From Fragilaria crotonensis (lineage: Eukaryota; Bacillariophyta; Fragilariophyceae; Fragilariales; Fragilariaceae): a stretch of DNA of 64,000 nucleotides. The stretch covers positions 1-64,000 of the forward strand of contig JAKSYS010000112.1 in NCBI GenBank assembly GCA_022925895.1, read 5' to 3'. Both the position numbers and the translations under genes were made by a program. The notes below the pieces were generated by a model that had not been told where the DNA came from, did not search any database, and saw nothing but the letters and a program-made list of their open reading frames with translations. This document shows, piece by piece, positions 1 through 11,446 of the stretch. Position 1 is the stretch's first letter. Each line of letters opens with the position of its first letter.

Positions 1-640
1 CTCAGTACAAGTACAGTGGATTGTGGATGTGGACGCTAAACGAAGAAGTACTGCATGCATACAACAAACATGAGTACTGTAGTAAGGAGCAGTAGTACAT
101 AGTACATAGACTCCAGAAATCGTACTCACTGTACGTATTAGAAGTGCTCCGAGTATTTGTACAGTACTGGCGTACTTGTATGCATGTTTGTCGTAGTAGT
201 ACACCATTGTCTGGGATGGATGACGTGCGCGCGGGACTTGTTTCGGGCGTACGTGGTTGACACTTGCGTGTGCTGTGCCGTCGTGGTGGGAAAGGACCAA
301 TTGAATACGAGGAAAAGGCCAGACCGCAATACATGGTTGCAGAATGCAAATCAACAGCTTGCTGGGTGAATTCAATGAGTCAATTGCATTCGTAGGATTG
401 GCCTAATATTTGTTTTTGAATTTATGTCCTTCTGTCTGAAAAGGATTGTAAACAGATGCCTAGCCCAGAAAATATGGTTTGTGTTCGCTGCTAATGAGTC
501 ACAACAACGCGAAGGGCAGTACGCCATGTGATCCTGTGGATGCAATTCCGGGCACATTTATAAAGTGAAAATGTCATTCCGTCACACTGTAAGCAGCGTT
601 CATGCGAACCTCACCCAGTCAGTCCGACGGAAAGAAAATG
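1..640. other. Intergenic, GTAC-rich
   Basis: No gene is supported here. The first 200 bases are dense in short GTAC/AGTAC words, like most other intergenic spaces of the window. The open frames present have repetitive, low-information translations and no recognisable domain. Confidence 0.5.
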
Positions 641-1246
641 CAAGATCCACACATCGTTCATTGATGAGGAGCGAGAGCATTGAGGTGAACATAACGCCAC
701 GATGAAGCGCCTTTGTCAGTTGTACAGCCTGATGGCGATAGCAATGAATCCACTTCTACCGGCAAGACGGGCGACTCAATGCAAATACGAATCCCTGACT
801 CCGCTCTTATGATGATGCAATCTTGATCGAAGCCATCGGAGGAAGAACCAAGTTAGGCAATGAAAAGAAGATTGAGCCATCGATACGGACGAAGACCTAT
901 TGTGGATTTCACCCCAGGTCCGTCAGCCCGCATCACGCTCTGACGTGTTCTTCGAAGGCGAATGCGATGTAGGCCCTGACCGATTCTTTCACCCCTTCAC
1001 ATAGACAGCAGTTGTCGACCCTCCCGACTCGTTGATAATGGAAGCTGTCTATGGTTTAACAAAGAATTGGTGATCACTCAGGAGGTGATCACGAAAAAGC
1101 GCTACAGAAGCGTATGGATTAGCGTTGCGCTCCCTAGTAAGCGGCAGTGGACCCTATTGAGCGACCTGAGTCAGTTCTGAGTTGTCTTGTTTCACATAAG
1201 GACCCTTGTTCACAAATAAATATGGGTCAGATTAGTTATCTCGACT

Positions 1247-2677
1247 GTGACGAATGCGATGCCTTCTCTCCACTTCACTTCAGCACTGGCATCGTCTAAA
1301 CAAGTAGACTTCGATGATGAAGTGGAGTGGATGTTGACTACAGCGACGCTGACATCAAACTTGGCACGCACGTTATGGGATGACTGGCGACGTGTTCAAC
1401 GCAGATTTGATACGAACTTGCAGGAAGTGCTTCGGTTGCGATCGCTTTGGCTACTTCCTGAGCACCCTGATGTCGCTTGTGCACACCTCAACCTTGGCTT
1501 CCTTCGATTCAGACGCGATGACAAAGCGAATGCTAAGGTGCATTTGCTGGAATATCTCCAAGTATGCAAAGTAACGACGATTCCATCTTGATCCGATTCC
1601 TGCGATGGCGCATATTTTGTTGATGGACTACGATGGCAAGAAGGACCGCACGTCGAAAGAGCTGGTACGGACGTCACAAGAGCTATTGAAACTAGACGTT
1701 TGATCGGAGACGTGAACGTGAAGGTCTCGTCGTTGCTCAACTATCTGGGCACTATGCTTTAATCTTCGACGATTCGAAGAGTCCATGCCTTCTATACGCG
1801 GGAGCTTGAGCTCGAGGGCGTGCTGTCGGAGAATATCGATGGCATAAGAGCAGCGTGACGCTGAACAACATTGGTCGCACTCTGCAGGAACTTGAAAACT
1901 CTGACGCAATCAGCTATTACGAAAAGGCCCTCCAGCGAGTACCTACCGATTATTTTTGCAACCAAGCGCTCGACGCACACAAAATTTTAACGAATCCACG
2001 CGATTTGAACGAAACTGTTCCGCAATCTACGTTGCATCTCTTTCCACCATCTGTACAACCTCGGTCTGATCCACGACCGCAGGGGATGCCGTGAAGCTAT
2101 TTCAGCATTCAAGATGTTCTCTGCTACGCTGACGTATGTTCGGAGCCGAACACCAAGACGTTGCATGTCTCTGGTACAACATAGGCACACCCAAATGGAA
2201 AACAACTGTTGTAGACGCTTCCCGCGTCCCTGCAAGAAGCCATGCGAATCAAACGCAAGGGGTTTTTTCAAGAGGATCTGTTACTTGTTCGGACATTATC
2301 CAAACTCGCGTGTCTTCAAGAAGATAGAGGACGTATCGTGGACGCATTTGCTATTCGGGAAGAAATTTCCACATCCAAACCGCCGCTGAAGATGCTTCCG
2401 CTGTCGCCCTTACTCTTCTAAAGATGAGCGAACTCAGATTCGCTCAGGGTTCAACCCAAAAGGCTCTGGAACTCGCGCAAAAATCTCTTCGTACGATATT
2501 TCAATCTGACGAGCATAAATCGGAGCACTTCTACCGCACATAACGTGTTGAGACTGTGGCCAAGACTTTGATCATGATAGGAAGTCACATCATGAGCTGA
2601 TGGACATGGATTTGGCCCGTGACAATTTTTTGAAGGCACAGGAGGTTCTGGAGGAGGCAACTCTGCCTGCGTCGTGA
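1247..2677 (+). pseudogene. Decayed TPR-repeat (kinesin-light-chain-like) gene
   Basis: TPR-like peptides are spread over several plus-strand frames. HPDVACAHLNLGFL is near 1470, TLNNIGRTLQELEN near 1857, EHQDVACLWYNIGT near 2150, AMRIKRKGFFQEDLLLVRTL near 2240, and a C-terminal piece ending in EEATLPAS with a stop at 2675-2677. They come in the order expected of a TPR protein, but at least five frame changes and internal stops separate them. The upstream 640-1246 stretch may hold further degraded N-terminal sequence, which I could not align. Eukaryotic proteins with this repeat type are scaffolds. I read this as a true pseudogene, because the damage is denser than in the neighbouring frame-broken genes. 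Confidence 0.65.
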
Positions 2678-2847
2678 TGAGGCAGTGCCGCAGCTTGTAT
2701 CTTTGTTAGCAGGACTGCGACTCAGGTCATCCATCCCAGTGCCGCAGGCATAGATTACAAATTTGAAGGCAACTCATCCACCATGAAAATGTTCGATAGA
2801 CTTCACCTTATAGCATATAAAAATACATGTAGAACAATGTAGCAACG

Positions 2848-4608
2848 TCAGTCAGCTTTAATCTGGTCTGGCGAGAACTCCTCGACATCCATAAGTGCTG
2901 AAAGCATACTATCAGCTTCGGCATCAGACATTTCCTCTGATTTCTCCCGTCTACGCTTAATGATAGCAAGAAGGTGGTTCACAAAGGCATAGCTTGCCGA
3001 TTCGGTCTTGCGCAGCAAGTTGCAAGCGTATCCCCAAACGCGAAAGCATTCGTCAAGGCCGTACTGGTACAATTTGTACATCGACGAAGGTTCTTGAAAG
3101 AGAGCCGTGCTCCGTTTCTTAAAGAGCGCGAATGCACGTCGATACGAGTCCGAGTGCTCAGAAATAGGATATATCGAATGCGGACTTACAGCGATCGTCT
3201 GCTGCAAAACATACTCATCGACTTTCATTCCAGACGCTGCCGCACCAGCTTGGAAGGCAGCTCCAAGCGCTGCGCTTTCAGGTTCGATCGGGAAGACCAG
3301 CTCACATCCAACAATGTCGGCAATCATTTGACACCATACTTTATTTTGTGCCCCGCCGCCAACCATGTACATTCGCTCAACTGCACCGAAATGTTGCAAC
3401 GCATCTGCCAACACGAAGGATATTCCCTCCAAACAGGCTCGATACAACACAGCGGGATCCTTGAAATTTTCAGCCGTCAATCCTAGAACAGCACCAGCGC
3501 AAGGCCACCTGAGTCCTTTCACCCCCAAGGTATGGGAGAAAGGTGATACCAAGAGATCCAATTGGAATGGATGCCGCTCTCGCCGACGCAGCCTCGTGCG
3601 TTAGTCCATTGCACCAATGTTTCAAGAAGTGTTGAAGAACACCAGTGCAACTCATTATACAGGCCAGCGGCAAGTGGCGATCTGCAGCGTCACAAAACGG
3701 CGCAACCGGTGTATTCGATGGAGTGGGTTTGTTCGAAACACCAAAGATAGTCCCAGATGTTCCAAGGCTCATGACGACTTGACCTGGTTTCACACAACCG
3801 ACTCCGTGCAGAACACATGTTGTCGCTGAGCCAACCGAAACCGGAATCAATGTCGATAAGGGGCGTCCTAGAATCTTGAGATATCGCTGGGATAAGTAAC
3901 CAACAATGGCGTTGGAAGGAAGCACGGTGGGCAGCTTCTGGAGGAGGTTTTTGTCAATAATGCCGGCTAGATTTGCGTCATGCTGTCGAGTGCACGGGTC
4001 AAAAATCCCATTACCACTTGCATCTCCAGCGTCTGTAACAGGAATTTCTAGGCCAGCTAATTTCATGGTAACAAAATCGTGTGGCATAACAATCCATCTC
4101 GTCAGTTCAAAGAGCTCCGGTTCATTCTCCTTCATCCACAGAATCTTCGGCGATGTGAAACCCGCAGTCAGAAAACTTTGCGGTTTGATGTGCTTCGACA
4201 TCTCACGCAGTCGTTTCGCCTGGTCACTTGCCTCCACATCACACCACAGCTTTGCAAGTCTCACAGGATTGCATTCCTCATTCAAAGCCACGAGTCCATG
4301 CTGCTGCCCTGACACACCGACACCGCCAACAGAATATTTAGCACGAATTTGAATGGAAATCTTCTTCAAACACACATCAACAGCGTCCAACCAGACTTTT
4401 GGATCTTGTTCTGCTCGACCAGAACTCCATCAGGATTGGGCGCGCAAGCCATGAGCAAGAGGATCGCGCTACCACCCTTGCTCACTTGGGGAGTAAGCGA
4501 CACATTTCGTGCCTGGGTTCCGACATCCAAACCAAGGTAGCATTCCAGTCTCGCAGCGCTCGTGAGGTCGACTAGAAGGAGGAGCGGCAATAGCAGCTTT
4601 GGCAACAT
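2848..4608 (-). CDS. FGGY carbohydrate kinase, xylulokinase-like, frame broken
   Basis: FGGY kinases phosphorylate sugars; xylulokinase converts D-xylulose to xylulose 5-phosphate. The N-terminus has a signal-like hydrophobic stretch (MLPKLLLPLLLLVD) and then the phosphate-binding start LGLDVGTQ. Further on are SGQQHGLV (xylulokinase-type motif), the catalytic-Asp region TDAGDASGNGIFD, the SLGTSGT loop, and the C-terminal VGGGAQNKVW...ESAALGAAF of the second FGGY domain. The reading frame is interrupted at about 4525 (just after GTQ), about 4400 (between VEQ and DPKVW) and about 3525 (after LGGERT). Each break is consistent with one missing or extra base and none looks like an intron. Either the copy is inactive or the sequence has indel errors. 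Sugar specificity within FGGY is inferred from the GQQHG motif only. A secretory or plastid route is possible from the leader. Confidence 0.78.
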
Positions 4609-4965
4609 TTAGAATGTGAAATAATCGGTGTGCTGTGTATTGTAAGGATTGTTGTGACGTTGAATATAAGTGGTACCACTACAATAGAGGTATTCACACG
4701 AAAATGGGATGCAGGCTACTACAGTTCAATCCTTGAACATTTTGGATATCGGACTTCACTTCACTCACCCATCGGAGATTTTAGACATCGGATTTTGGAT
4801 ATACGCATGTCCGCATGACAGATCATACTGTGCCACTGTTGGTAAAATCGACGGTAATACCGTACGATGCGACAGCGGTGTGTGCCGAGCAACTTTTTTC
4901 CTGTTCATCAGCGTCAACTCTATGACATAGCGTCAAAGTTGAGGAAACAGACACGAATTGTTGCA
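4609..4965. other. Intergenic space before DNA glycosylase
   Basis: About 350 bases between the divergent kinase and glycosylase genes, presumably holding both promoters. An in-frame ATG at 4867 would lengthen the glycosylase by 33 residues. No other feature seen. Confidence 0.4.
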
Positions 4966-5775
4966 ATGTCGAACACTGCAAGTCGAAAGCGCTCTCTCGT
5001 GGCGACACCTATGGAATCAGAACTTGTCACCAACCTCCTCAAGGATGCAGGCATTAAGGTCACGACCACAAAAGGAAGTTGGTGTTTACATGAAGGATTA
5101 TCCCATGTCATTTCTGTAAACGATCAAAGTTTACGGCCAATTGTACTAAGCAGTGGACCGCCGAGAGTCTACGAATCCATCGAATGCCGGCACCAGGATG
5201 CTGTACAGAGCATGACGAATCCAAAGTCATGTTTTGAATCGCTGTGTCGCATCGTGGCCGGCCAGCAGTTGGCAGGAGCCGCGGCTCACGCGGTTTGGCA
5301 AAGGCTCTTGGAAACGTCTCATCATGCCCTCACGCCCAAGAAAGTACTAGAACTTGCCCAACAAGGTTTGGCCGAAAAGCTGCAAAAGCCTGCTGGATTG
5401 TCGGGGGCCAAAGCGAGGTCGATTCTGGACCTTGCCGAAAAGTTTGAGGCTGGTATCCTTTCTGACGCCTTTTTGGAAACTGCAGCGGAACACGAAGTCC
5501 GCGAAGCGCTGCTGAAGGTTCGAGGCATTGGACCTTGGTCCTGTGACATGTTTCTCTTGTTCTACTTGGAACGACCCGATATTATGCCTTTAGGAGACTT
5601 GGGAGTGCGAAAGGGTATTGCCAAGCACTTTGGTCTGCGTGGAACAGGCAAACATGGCACGCTGTGTCAGAAAAACGACGTTGACAGGATGAACGATGCC
5701 GCCAAGCCGTATGCACCATACCGCTCTCTCTTGTCCTTCTACATGTGGAAAGTAGCAGACAAAAGACGTGTATGA
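4966..5775 (+). CDS. DNA-3-methyladenine glycosylase II (AlkA/MAG family)
   Basis: HhH-GPD superfamily DNA glycosylase that removes alkylated bases and starts base excision repair. The 269-residue product has the N-terminal lead-in RIVAGQQLAG and then the helix-hairpin-helix LLKVRGIGPWSCDMFLLF. The family's catalytic aspartate is in MPLGDLGVRKG, followed by the closing region YAPYRSLLSFYMWKVAD. Length fits the MAG/AlkA family. I prefer the ATG at 4966 (MSNTASRKR), because the residues added from the ATG at 4867 show no family feature. The gene is uninterrupted. It lies head to head with the FGGY kinase and converges with the DUF155 gene, about 95 bases stop to stop. Nuclear or organellar location cannot be decided. 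Confidence 0.88.
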   Translation: MSNTASRKRSLVATPMESELVTNLLKDAGIKVTTTKGSWCLHEGLSHVISVNDQSLRPIVLSSGPPRVYESIECRHQDAVQSMTNPKSCFESLCRIVAGQQLAGAAAHAVWQRLLETSHHALTPKKVLELAQQGLAEKLQKPAGLSGAKARSILDLAEKFEAGILSDAFLETAAEHEVREALLKVRGIGPWSCDMFLLFYLERPDIMPLGDLGVRKGIAKHFGLRGTGKHGTLCQKNDVDRMNDAAKPYAPYRSLLSFYMWKVADKRRV

Positions 5776-5870
5776 CCACTGAACCCATCTGCCGCAACTG
5801 TGGCACCAACAATAGTGACCCCGGAAAGAATGCGCAACCTAGGAAAAGAACAAGAAAATAAATGCTTTAC

Positions 5871-7210
5871 TCAATGCTGCAAGTACTTGTCTATTATGGT
5901 ACAAGTTGCAGGATTGAAGAGTGTTGGTCCCAGCCCGCTCATTTCCATAATCATCAAGATGCACTCGAATAGAATCAACACAATGATCGTCCACTGAGCG
6001 AGTTACTCTTCTTGTCGTTGAGCATTTCCAAGAAGAATTTGGCGTTTTGCTGAATCAGATTTAGCTTGAATTCGATGTGTTCAAAGCGACTTTCGATCTC
6101 AAATTCGCTTCTCATGCCCTACCAATTTTGTAAGTGGTATGTCTCATGTTGAGATGTAGGCCGCTAGCAAGAACTTACCTCGTGAACTTTTTCGAATTGA
6201 CTCATGTTCCAAGCCGTGTCACTTCGGTCCTTTATCCCAAGTTTGCTAATCATGTCAATAAAGACACTGTTGTTCTGCGATACTACCTGGAACAGACTGG
6301 ATCGCTCCATCTCCGTAAAGCTCCCTGTCCGAGTGACGGTCGAATTGATGCTGGCGAAATTAGCCAGCAACTGATCGACAATGTCCGAATAGAATCCAGA
6401 GCGACAGTCTGAGCCATGATACTAGATATTACAGCAGTGGCATTCATATCCAGGTCTTGTACCACACAAAGTCACCATTCACAACATGTGGTAAATCTTG
6501 CAGACTGGGTTGCACCAACACTTCAAAGTGCTCTTTGCGTTCGAACCCAGACGAGATTGCTCCAGAACTACAAGTATGTGGACAATAATGAGTGAACTTG
6601 AACACGGCCATCATGAGCTAAGATGAAATAAAGCGGCGAGTACTTACCCGTGCATCTTAATCTCTTCCAACAGCTTCCCTGTATCTCGGGGCGACATGTT
6701 GAAGAAGACAACCGACCCAAATCGATAAACTGCTACGAATCGGAGTTGAGCCTCCTCATCCGAAGGAGGAGGACTCAATTGCACAATCACACTTGTCTTT
6801 CCAAACATATGCCGCACGGGTGGCATTGACGAAGTCACTCCAAATACCTTGGCCAATACTTTTACGACATCCAGTGTTTGTGCTGCATGAACCGACTTGA
6901 CTCGAATTGTGTTGGAGGCATTCATCAAAGCTTCGACCGAACTATTGCCTCTGGATCGTCGACGGTGGCGGAGGAGTGGCATTTGCGGAATTCTCTCAGT
7001 CATAATCCCAAGCTCTCGGAGCATCTTGCTTCGGCTCTGTCCCCTTCCCTCAGGGAGGAAGGAGGAGGAACTGTGCTCCCGAGTTGTCACGTTATGAGTC
7101 CAACCTGACATGGATGCAGCAACTCGAGGTGTGTGATGGTTGCCCAAGCTCATAAATCGTCCAGCGGATGATACGAATCTCGTTTGCACCATTCGGGTAG
7201 CCATTCTCAC
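5871..7210 (-). CDS. DUF155 / RMND1-YagE family mitochondrial protein, frame broken
   Basis: DUF155 proteins (yeast Rmd1/Rmd8, human RMND1) are membrane proteins; RMND1 supports mitochondrial translation. Exon 1 (6648-7210) begins with a presequence-like MRMATRMVQTRF and ends in the domain hallmark FVAVYRFGSVVFFN...LLEEIKMHG. Intron 1 is 6568-6647 (GTAAGT...TGTAG). Exon 2 holds VVQDLDMNATAVISSIMAQ, YSDIVDQLLANFASINSTV and KLGIKDRSDTAWNMSQFEKV. Intron 2 is 6119-6178. Exon 3 has the classic FEIESRFEHIEFKLNLIQQN, a C-terminal membrane helix (TIIVLILFECILMIM) and a stop at 5871-5873. Three single-base frame changes are needed in exons 2-3, near 6462, 6385 and 6000. Otherwise the family match is complete. 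Confidence 0.82.
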
Positions 7211-7834
7211 GTAGCACTTGCTTGACTTGACTCTTGCGGTTTCGACAAGGCGCTTTCGCTGCGGTTGTCACTTTGAATGGGGGATCACAACATTCGATGG
7301 ATGGTGAAAATGATACCTGGTACAAACGCCGAAGGAAGATTGGATGATGGTGGAGTGGCGGAGTATTCGGACACACATGTGCAGGGGTGCCCTATCTACT
7401 CCAGTACTGTGCTTGGCTTGAACGGTCTGCTTATTTCTACGGCCTTTCTCGGTCGACCGAGACCCGACACCTGAACGTGCTGTACAGTACGTGCATTGCG
7501 CAATACTATGCATTATGCATACAATGCTACAAGCACCTAGTATGTTGGACTCGAGTTTGCTGTTGCAAATACTACCAGTATCGAGCATCTACCATCTACT
7601 CTAACTTATCGATACCAGTCTACCGGTAGATACTTCCTTGGAGAACTAAGGATGCTCATTTGTCATTTGGTAGCTCTGCGATGGGCGACTGGTGGAGTTG
7701 GGATGCAGCCTTCGACTGGGCGACGGCGGATACCCGTTGGAGCTTCGATAATGTTAACACACCTAAGTGAAAAAGGCGACAAGGTGGGGTGCTTTGAGTT
7801 TAAGTCCCCTCACGGCGACGCCTTGTGAGGACCT
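7211..7834. other. Intergenic, GTAC-rich
   Basis: Between the starts/ends of the DUF155 and Claspin-like genes. The 7390-7640 part is rich in TACTG/GTAC/TACCGGTA words. No coding region or RNA gene recognised. Confidence 0.4.
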
Positions 7835-10800
7835 TTAGTGTCTTTTCTTCTGGCGAAAGCTGTTGGAAGCCACCTTATCCCAAAGACTGGAACTGGTCTG
7901 AAGGGCTCGCTTTCGCTTGCCGGTGGCCGCCACTGGAGCAACAGAACTCCTCGAATGGCTGTTTTCACTGTGGAAAACCACGTGGTTGAGAGCCACACTC
8001 TTGTGGATGGCCGAGACCTTGTCTTTATTGGCAGCGCTGCCACCTAAGAAACTGGTCTTGTTCTTTCTTTGGTGACAAGCCTTTAATGCGAGAACTAAGC
8101 TCCCAGATGTTTGTATCGCAAAGAGGCTTTGCGAGTTGGAAGAACTTCCATGATGGCTGTCTCCTCCAGAATTTGAGAAAGCAGACTGCGAATTGGAAGA
8201 TGCAGAATACTGTCGCCTGCTCAACCCTGCGACGTCCTTCATTGACATCAATTCTTCTTTCATCCGTTGGTCTTCGTCAATTAATCGAAGCTGCGAAAAC
8301 TCTTCATCTTCCCCGTGAGCTTCCAGCAGACGCTGCATACGAGCGCGCTTTGCGAAGCGCTTGGCAAGACGTTCTTGTTCCCGTTCTTCAGCGTCCTCAT
8401 CGTTCCCCAGGCGTTCCTGTTCTGGGTCCACGTCGTTATCATCCTCGTCGTCGTCGGAGAAGTGCTCCTCAATATCACCAGAGCTCCTGTGAAGAAATCT
8501 ATCCTTTAACATCTTGTCGAGAAGTGCGACTTCGTCGTCAGCATCATCATTGTCCTTAACTGAACCACTCTGTTCGCCATCTTCGTCCTCGCTATCCAGT
8601 TCATCATCGTTCAGAAGGCCCAACCTCTTCGCATCTTCTCGATTGTCTGCGGCCACAAGTTGATCGAAGCGATGCAATCCTCTGGCACCTGATCCTCCCC
8701 CAGCAATGCCCCCTCGCCGACCGTCGTAACCTTCTCGCATGCGCCTCATCATTTCCTTGTGTTTCTCTTTTTCTTCACGCTTCATCAATTCCTTGCGGGC
8801 TCGTTCTCCCGCTTCTTCGTCTCCTTCATCGTCAGACAACTCATCCACAACATGTTTCAAGTCCTCTTCGTCCAACTCATCATCAACTTCTTCCTCCTCG
8901 TCGTCTTCTTTCTTCTTCTTTCCCATGGAGAAACCAAAATCTTCCAAGCCTGCGACCACGTCTTCCTCCTCTTCCTCGTCGGCCTCAGCCTCAACAAGAC
9001 CACTGCCCTTTCGCCCTTTGAGTTTTTTCAATTGTTCGGCTTCCTTCCGGAGCATTTCCTGCCACCCAGAATTCTTCGCCTTTTTTACTTTTTCGGCAGG
9101 CTCCTCTGGCTCTGGGGACGAATCCTTCGTACCTCCCGATGCACCCCTTGGGGCGCTTGGCGACTTTAGCGGGACCTGCGACGCAACCGCTTCAGCTTGG
9201 GACTCCTCTTCCTCACCTGCGTCGAAGTCAACCTTGTCGACATTATTCATGTTCTCAGATTCACGCCTCGGCGGAGCACCAACGATGAGTGCCTCCGCTG
9301 AGGATTCTGAATGCCCTGTGCCCACTTCCTTCATCTCTGGAGCCTCATCCGATGATTCTTGTTCCAGTCGTTGTTCCAAGACAACATGCTGGTCTAATTT
9401 CGTACCGTCGGCAGCCTCATTTTCAACAGCCAAAGAAAGTTCTTCGTCATCATCGTCAACATCGGCGTCAACATCTGACTCTTGGTCGTGGTCACTCGGG
9501 AGATCTTTCTCCTCGGATGCTTTATTAGCATCGTCATCGTCATCGTCAACGTCAACGTCATCCTCTTCCTCAATTGCCTTTGCAAGCGCAAGCTCTTCGT
9601 CTTCATCATCATTATCCTGCGATGAGGCTTCACTCGGCTTCCACTCCTCCTCCCCTTCGTCGTCGAAGGTTCCAACAGCCTCCTCACTAGCAATGAGCAT
9701 TCGCTCCCGAAGTTGCTTACGCCCATTCGCCTTGAGACGCGCTTCCTCAAGCTTGATGACCTGATTACGTTTCACCTCCTCCGCTTGACGGCAATCACGC
9801 AGGTGATCTTGTTCCGAGTTGTACCCCAGCTCTCGAGCAAGCCACAAATTGCCCATCTTTCTCTGTTTGGATAGCAACGTTCGCCTTAGGGAAGCGCGGG
9901 CCGACAAGCTCTTGCCTGGAGATGACTGTACACTGAGCGCAACTTCTGACCAAGAGATTTGCTTCTTCTCAACAACGCTCGCGTGCGCGCTGCTTATACG
10001 AGTAAGAATAGACAAAGCCTTCAATTGAGCGTCGCTTCCTGTAGTACCATTCGATTTCTCGGTTGCAGTGGATTCCACAGTTTCCTGATGCACTCTATCC
10101 ACGATCTCCAGCTCCATGTCTGAATCAGAGTCTGAATCAGATGTGAAGGCAGCAGGAGGGACGCCTTTCTCCACCTCGGCTCCTTTAGGTAGAATATTCT
10201 CACCCGTTACGACTTGAATTCGCTTCTGATCTAGCTTTTGAAGCAGATCAAGCCGGTCCTCGAGTCGCTTCAACTTCAATTCCTCCGTGTTGGTATTAAA
10301 TCGAGCCGCAATCTGCTCTGCGCGCTCCTGGTCTTCCTTATTTTGCTGCATTTGCAATTCTTCCTGACGTACACGCAGCTCGTCCATGCGTTTCTTGCGA
10401 AGCATCTCGGCGTGAATTCGAGTCGCCGAAGGTTTCTTGGCTTTCGTCGAACGTCGCGTGGACTTTCGCTTCTGTTCAGATTCCTTCTTGATGCCAGATA
10501 TCTTGGACTTTCTTTTAGGCTTCTTGTCTTCTTGCTCATAGTCCGAGCTATCTTCTTGGTTGTCAGCTTCAAAGTCAGGTTCTGAGGTGTCGTCATCTTC
10601 TTCAACTTCCTCGTCAGACTTTTCTTCTCCGTCACTTCCAACAGCAACGGTGGGCTCGACAGTCCCTTGAACAAGATTTTTCAAATGATTGCGGACAAAG
10701 ATCTTGGTCGTTTTAGCGAGGGTGATCCCGTATTCCGCTTCGAGAGCAACTACAATATCCTTGACGGTCACAGTCTCCTTGTCGGCATGCACAAAGAGAC

Positions 10801-11446
10801 CATCGATCGAAGCAATGAGGTCGTCATCATCGGGATGATCCTCCAAAGTGTTTAGCAAGGGCTCCGATTGTTTCTTGGTGGAGGACGGCGCAGGTTCATC
10901 GAGAGCTGAATTGGTCGGCTTGTGGGTTCGCTTGCTTCGCCGAGGGGTGACATCATCGGCCGGTTGGTCTGAAGTGTTCTCAATCGTTTCCGCATCATCC
11001 GAAGCATTGGTGGTACTGAAGAAGGTCTCATCATTCTCAGACTCCTGAAGGGACAATTCTTTGTGGCTCGTGGCGTTTTCAAGCTCTACCGTTGACACGA
11101 GGGCTTTGGTTGGGCTCACATTGACGCTCTTCTCGTCGAGCCCGCCTTGTAAATCGTTCACCTTATCGTCTTCCAACGTTTCAGGTAACTTAGTTTCGTC
11201 AGTGGGATTGACGTTGAGGACATCCTCATCAGTACAATCATGCTCCTCTGCATCCTCAAATTCTTCGTCGTCACCCAAAAGACAGGCATTCTTCGTTTCT
11301 TGTCCAATACCGTCCGCAGGCAACAAATCCGAAGCCGTCAGAAGTGTCTCCGACTCAACCTCATCCCCAACAGCGCCAAACACCTTGCGACGAGGCTTGC
11401 TCACACGAGAAAACGCTGTGGTGATGTTGCTCGATACATCAACCAT
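7835..11446 (-). CDS. Claspin/Mrc1-like replication checkpoint protein
   Basis: Claspin/Mrc1 travels with the replication fork and relays the ATR signal to the checkpoint kinase. The uninterrupted 1203-residue product is very acidic and low in complexity. Positions around 210-270 resemble a DEK C-terminal domain (DDDLIASIDGLF...VALEAEYGI...FVRNHLKNL). Then come a basic/coiled-coil stretch (MLRKKRMDELRVRQEELQMQ) and a conserved-looking block KRNQVIKLEEARLKANGR. Long Asp/Glu runs precede an MRC1-like segment (EDLKHVVDELSDDEGDEE...FDQLVAADNREDAKRLGLL) and a C-terminal KNKTSFLGG motif. I choose the Met at 11446 (MVDVSSN); an in-frame Met at 11536 would add 30 residues. Family assignment rests on the acidic architecture and the MRC1-like block, so another acidic chromatin protein is possible. 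Confidence 0.62.
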   Translation of the reverse strand: MVDVSSNITTAFSRVSKPRRKVFGAVGDEVESETLLTASDLLPADGIGQETKNACLLGDDEEFEDAEEHDCTDEDVLNVNPTDETKLPETLEDDKVNDLQGGLDEKSVNVSPTKALVSTVELENATSHKELSLQESENDETFFSTTNASDDAETIENTSDQPADDVTPRRSKRTHKPTNSALDEPAPSSTKKQSEPLLNTLEDHPDDDDLIASIDGLFVHADKETVTVKDIVVALEAEYGITLAKTTKIFVRNHLKNLVQGTVEPTVAVGSDGEEKSDEEVEEDDDTSEPDFEADNQEDSSDYEQEDKKPKRKSKISGIKKESEQKRKSTRRSTKAKKPSATRIHAEMLRKKRMDELRVRQEELQMQQNKEDQERAEQIAARFNTNTEELKLKRLEDRLDLLQKLDQKRIQVVTGENILPKGAEVEKGVPPAAFTSDSDSDSDMELEIVDRVHQETVESTATEKSNGTTGSDAQLKALSILTRISSAHASVVEKKQISWSEVALSVQSSPGKSLSARASLRRTLLSKQRKMGNLWLARELGYNSEQDHLRDCRQAEEVKRNQVIKLEEARLKANGRKQLRERMLIASEEAVGTFDDEGEEEWKPSEASSQDNDDEDEELALAKAIEEEDDVDVDDDDDDANKASEEKDLPSDHDQESDVDADVDDDDEELSLAVENEAADGTKLDQHVVLEQRLEQESSDEAPEMKEVGTGHSESSAEALIVGAPPRRESENMNNVDKVDFDAGEEEESQAEAVASQVPLKSPSAPRGASGGTKDSSPEPEEPAEKVKKAKNSGWQEMLRKEAEQLKKLKGRKGSGLVEAEADEEEEEDVVAGLEDFGFSMGKKKKEDDEEEEVDDELDEEDLKHVVDELSDDEGDEEAGERARKELMKREEKEKHKEMMRRMREGYDGRRGGIAGGGSGARGLHRFDQLVAADNREDAKRLGLLNDDELDSEDEDGEQSGSVKDNDDADDEVALLDKMLKDRFLHRSSGDIEEHFSDDDEDDNDVDPEQERLGNDEDAEEREQERLAKRFAKRARMQRLLEAHGEDEEFSQLRLIDEDQRMKEELMSMKDVAGLSRRQYSASSNSQSAFSNSGGDSHHGSSSNSQSLFAIQTSGSLVLALKACHQRKNKTSFLGGSAANKDKVSAIHKSVALNHVVFHSENSHSRSSVAPVAATGKRKRALQTSSSLWDKVASNSFRQKKRH

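Noticed and set aside
1050-1100. Inverted GTGATCAC ... GTGATCAC pair
   Set aside because: Two copies of a short self-complementary octamer 7 bases apart in pseudogene DNA; too little to call a regulatory site.
2848-4608. Programmed frameshifting or introns as the cause of the FGGY kinase frame changes
   Set aside because: The breaks are one-base offsets without GT...AG borders or slippery-site context, and similar offsets occur in unrelated genes.
8739-9764. 341-residue serine-rich plus-strand frame
   Set aside because: Antisense shadow of the acidic Asp/Glu repeats of the Claspin-like gene; its Ser runs mirror the GAC/GAA-rich coding strand.
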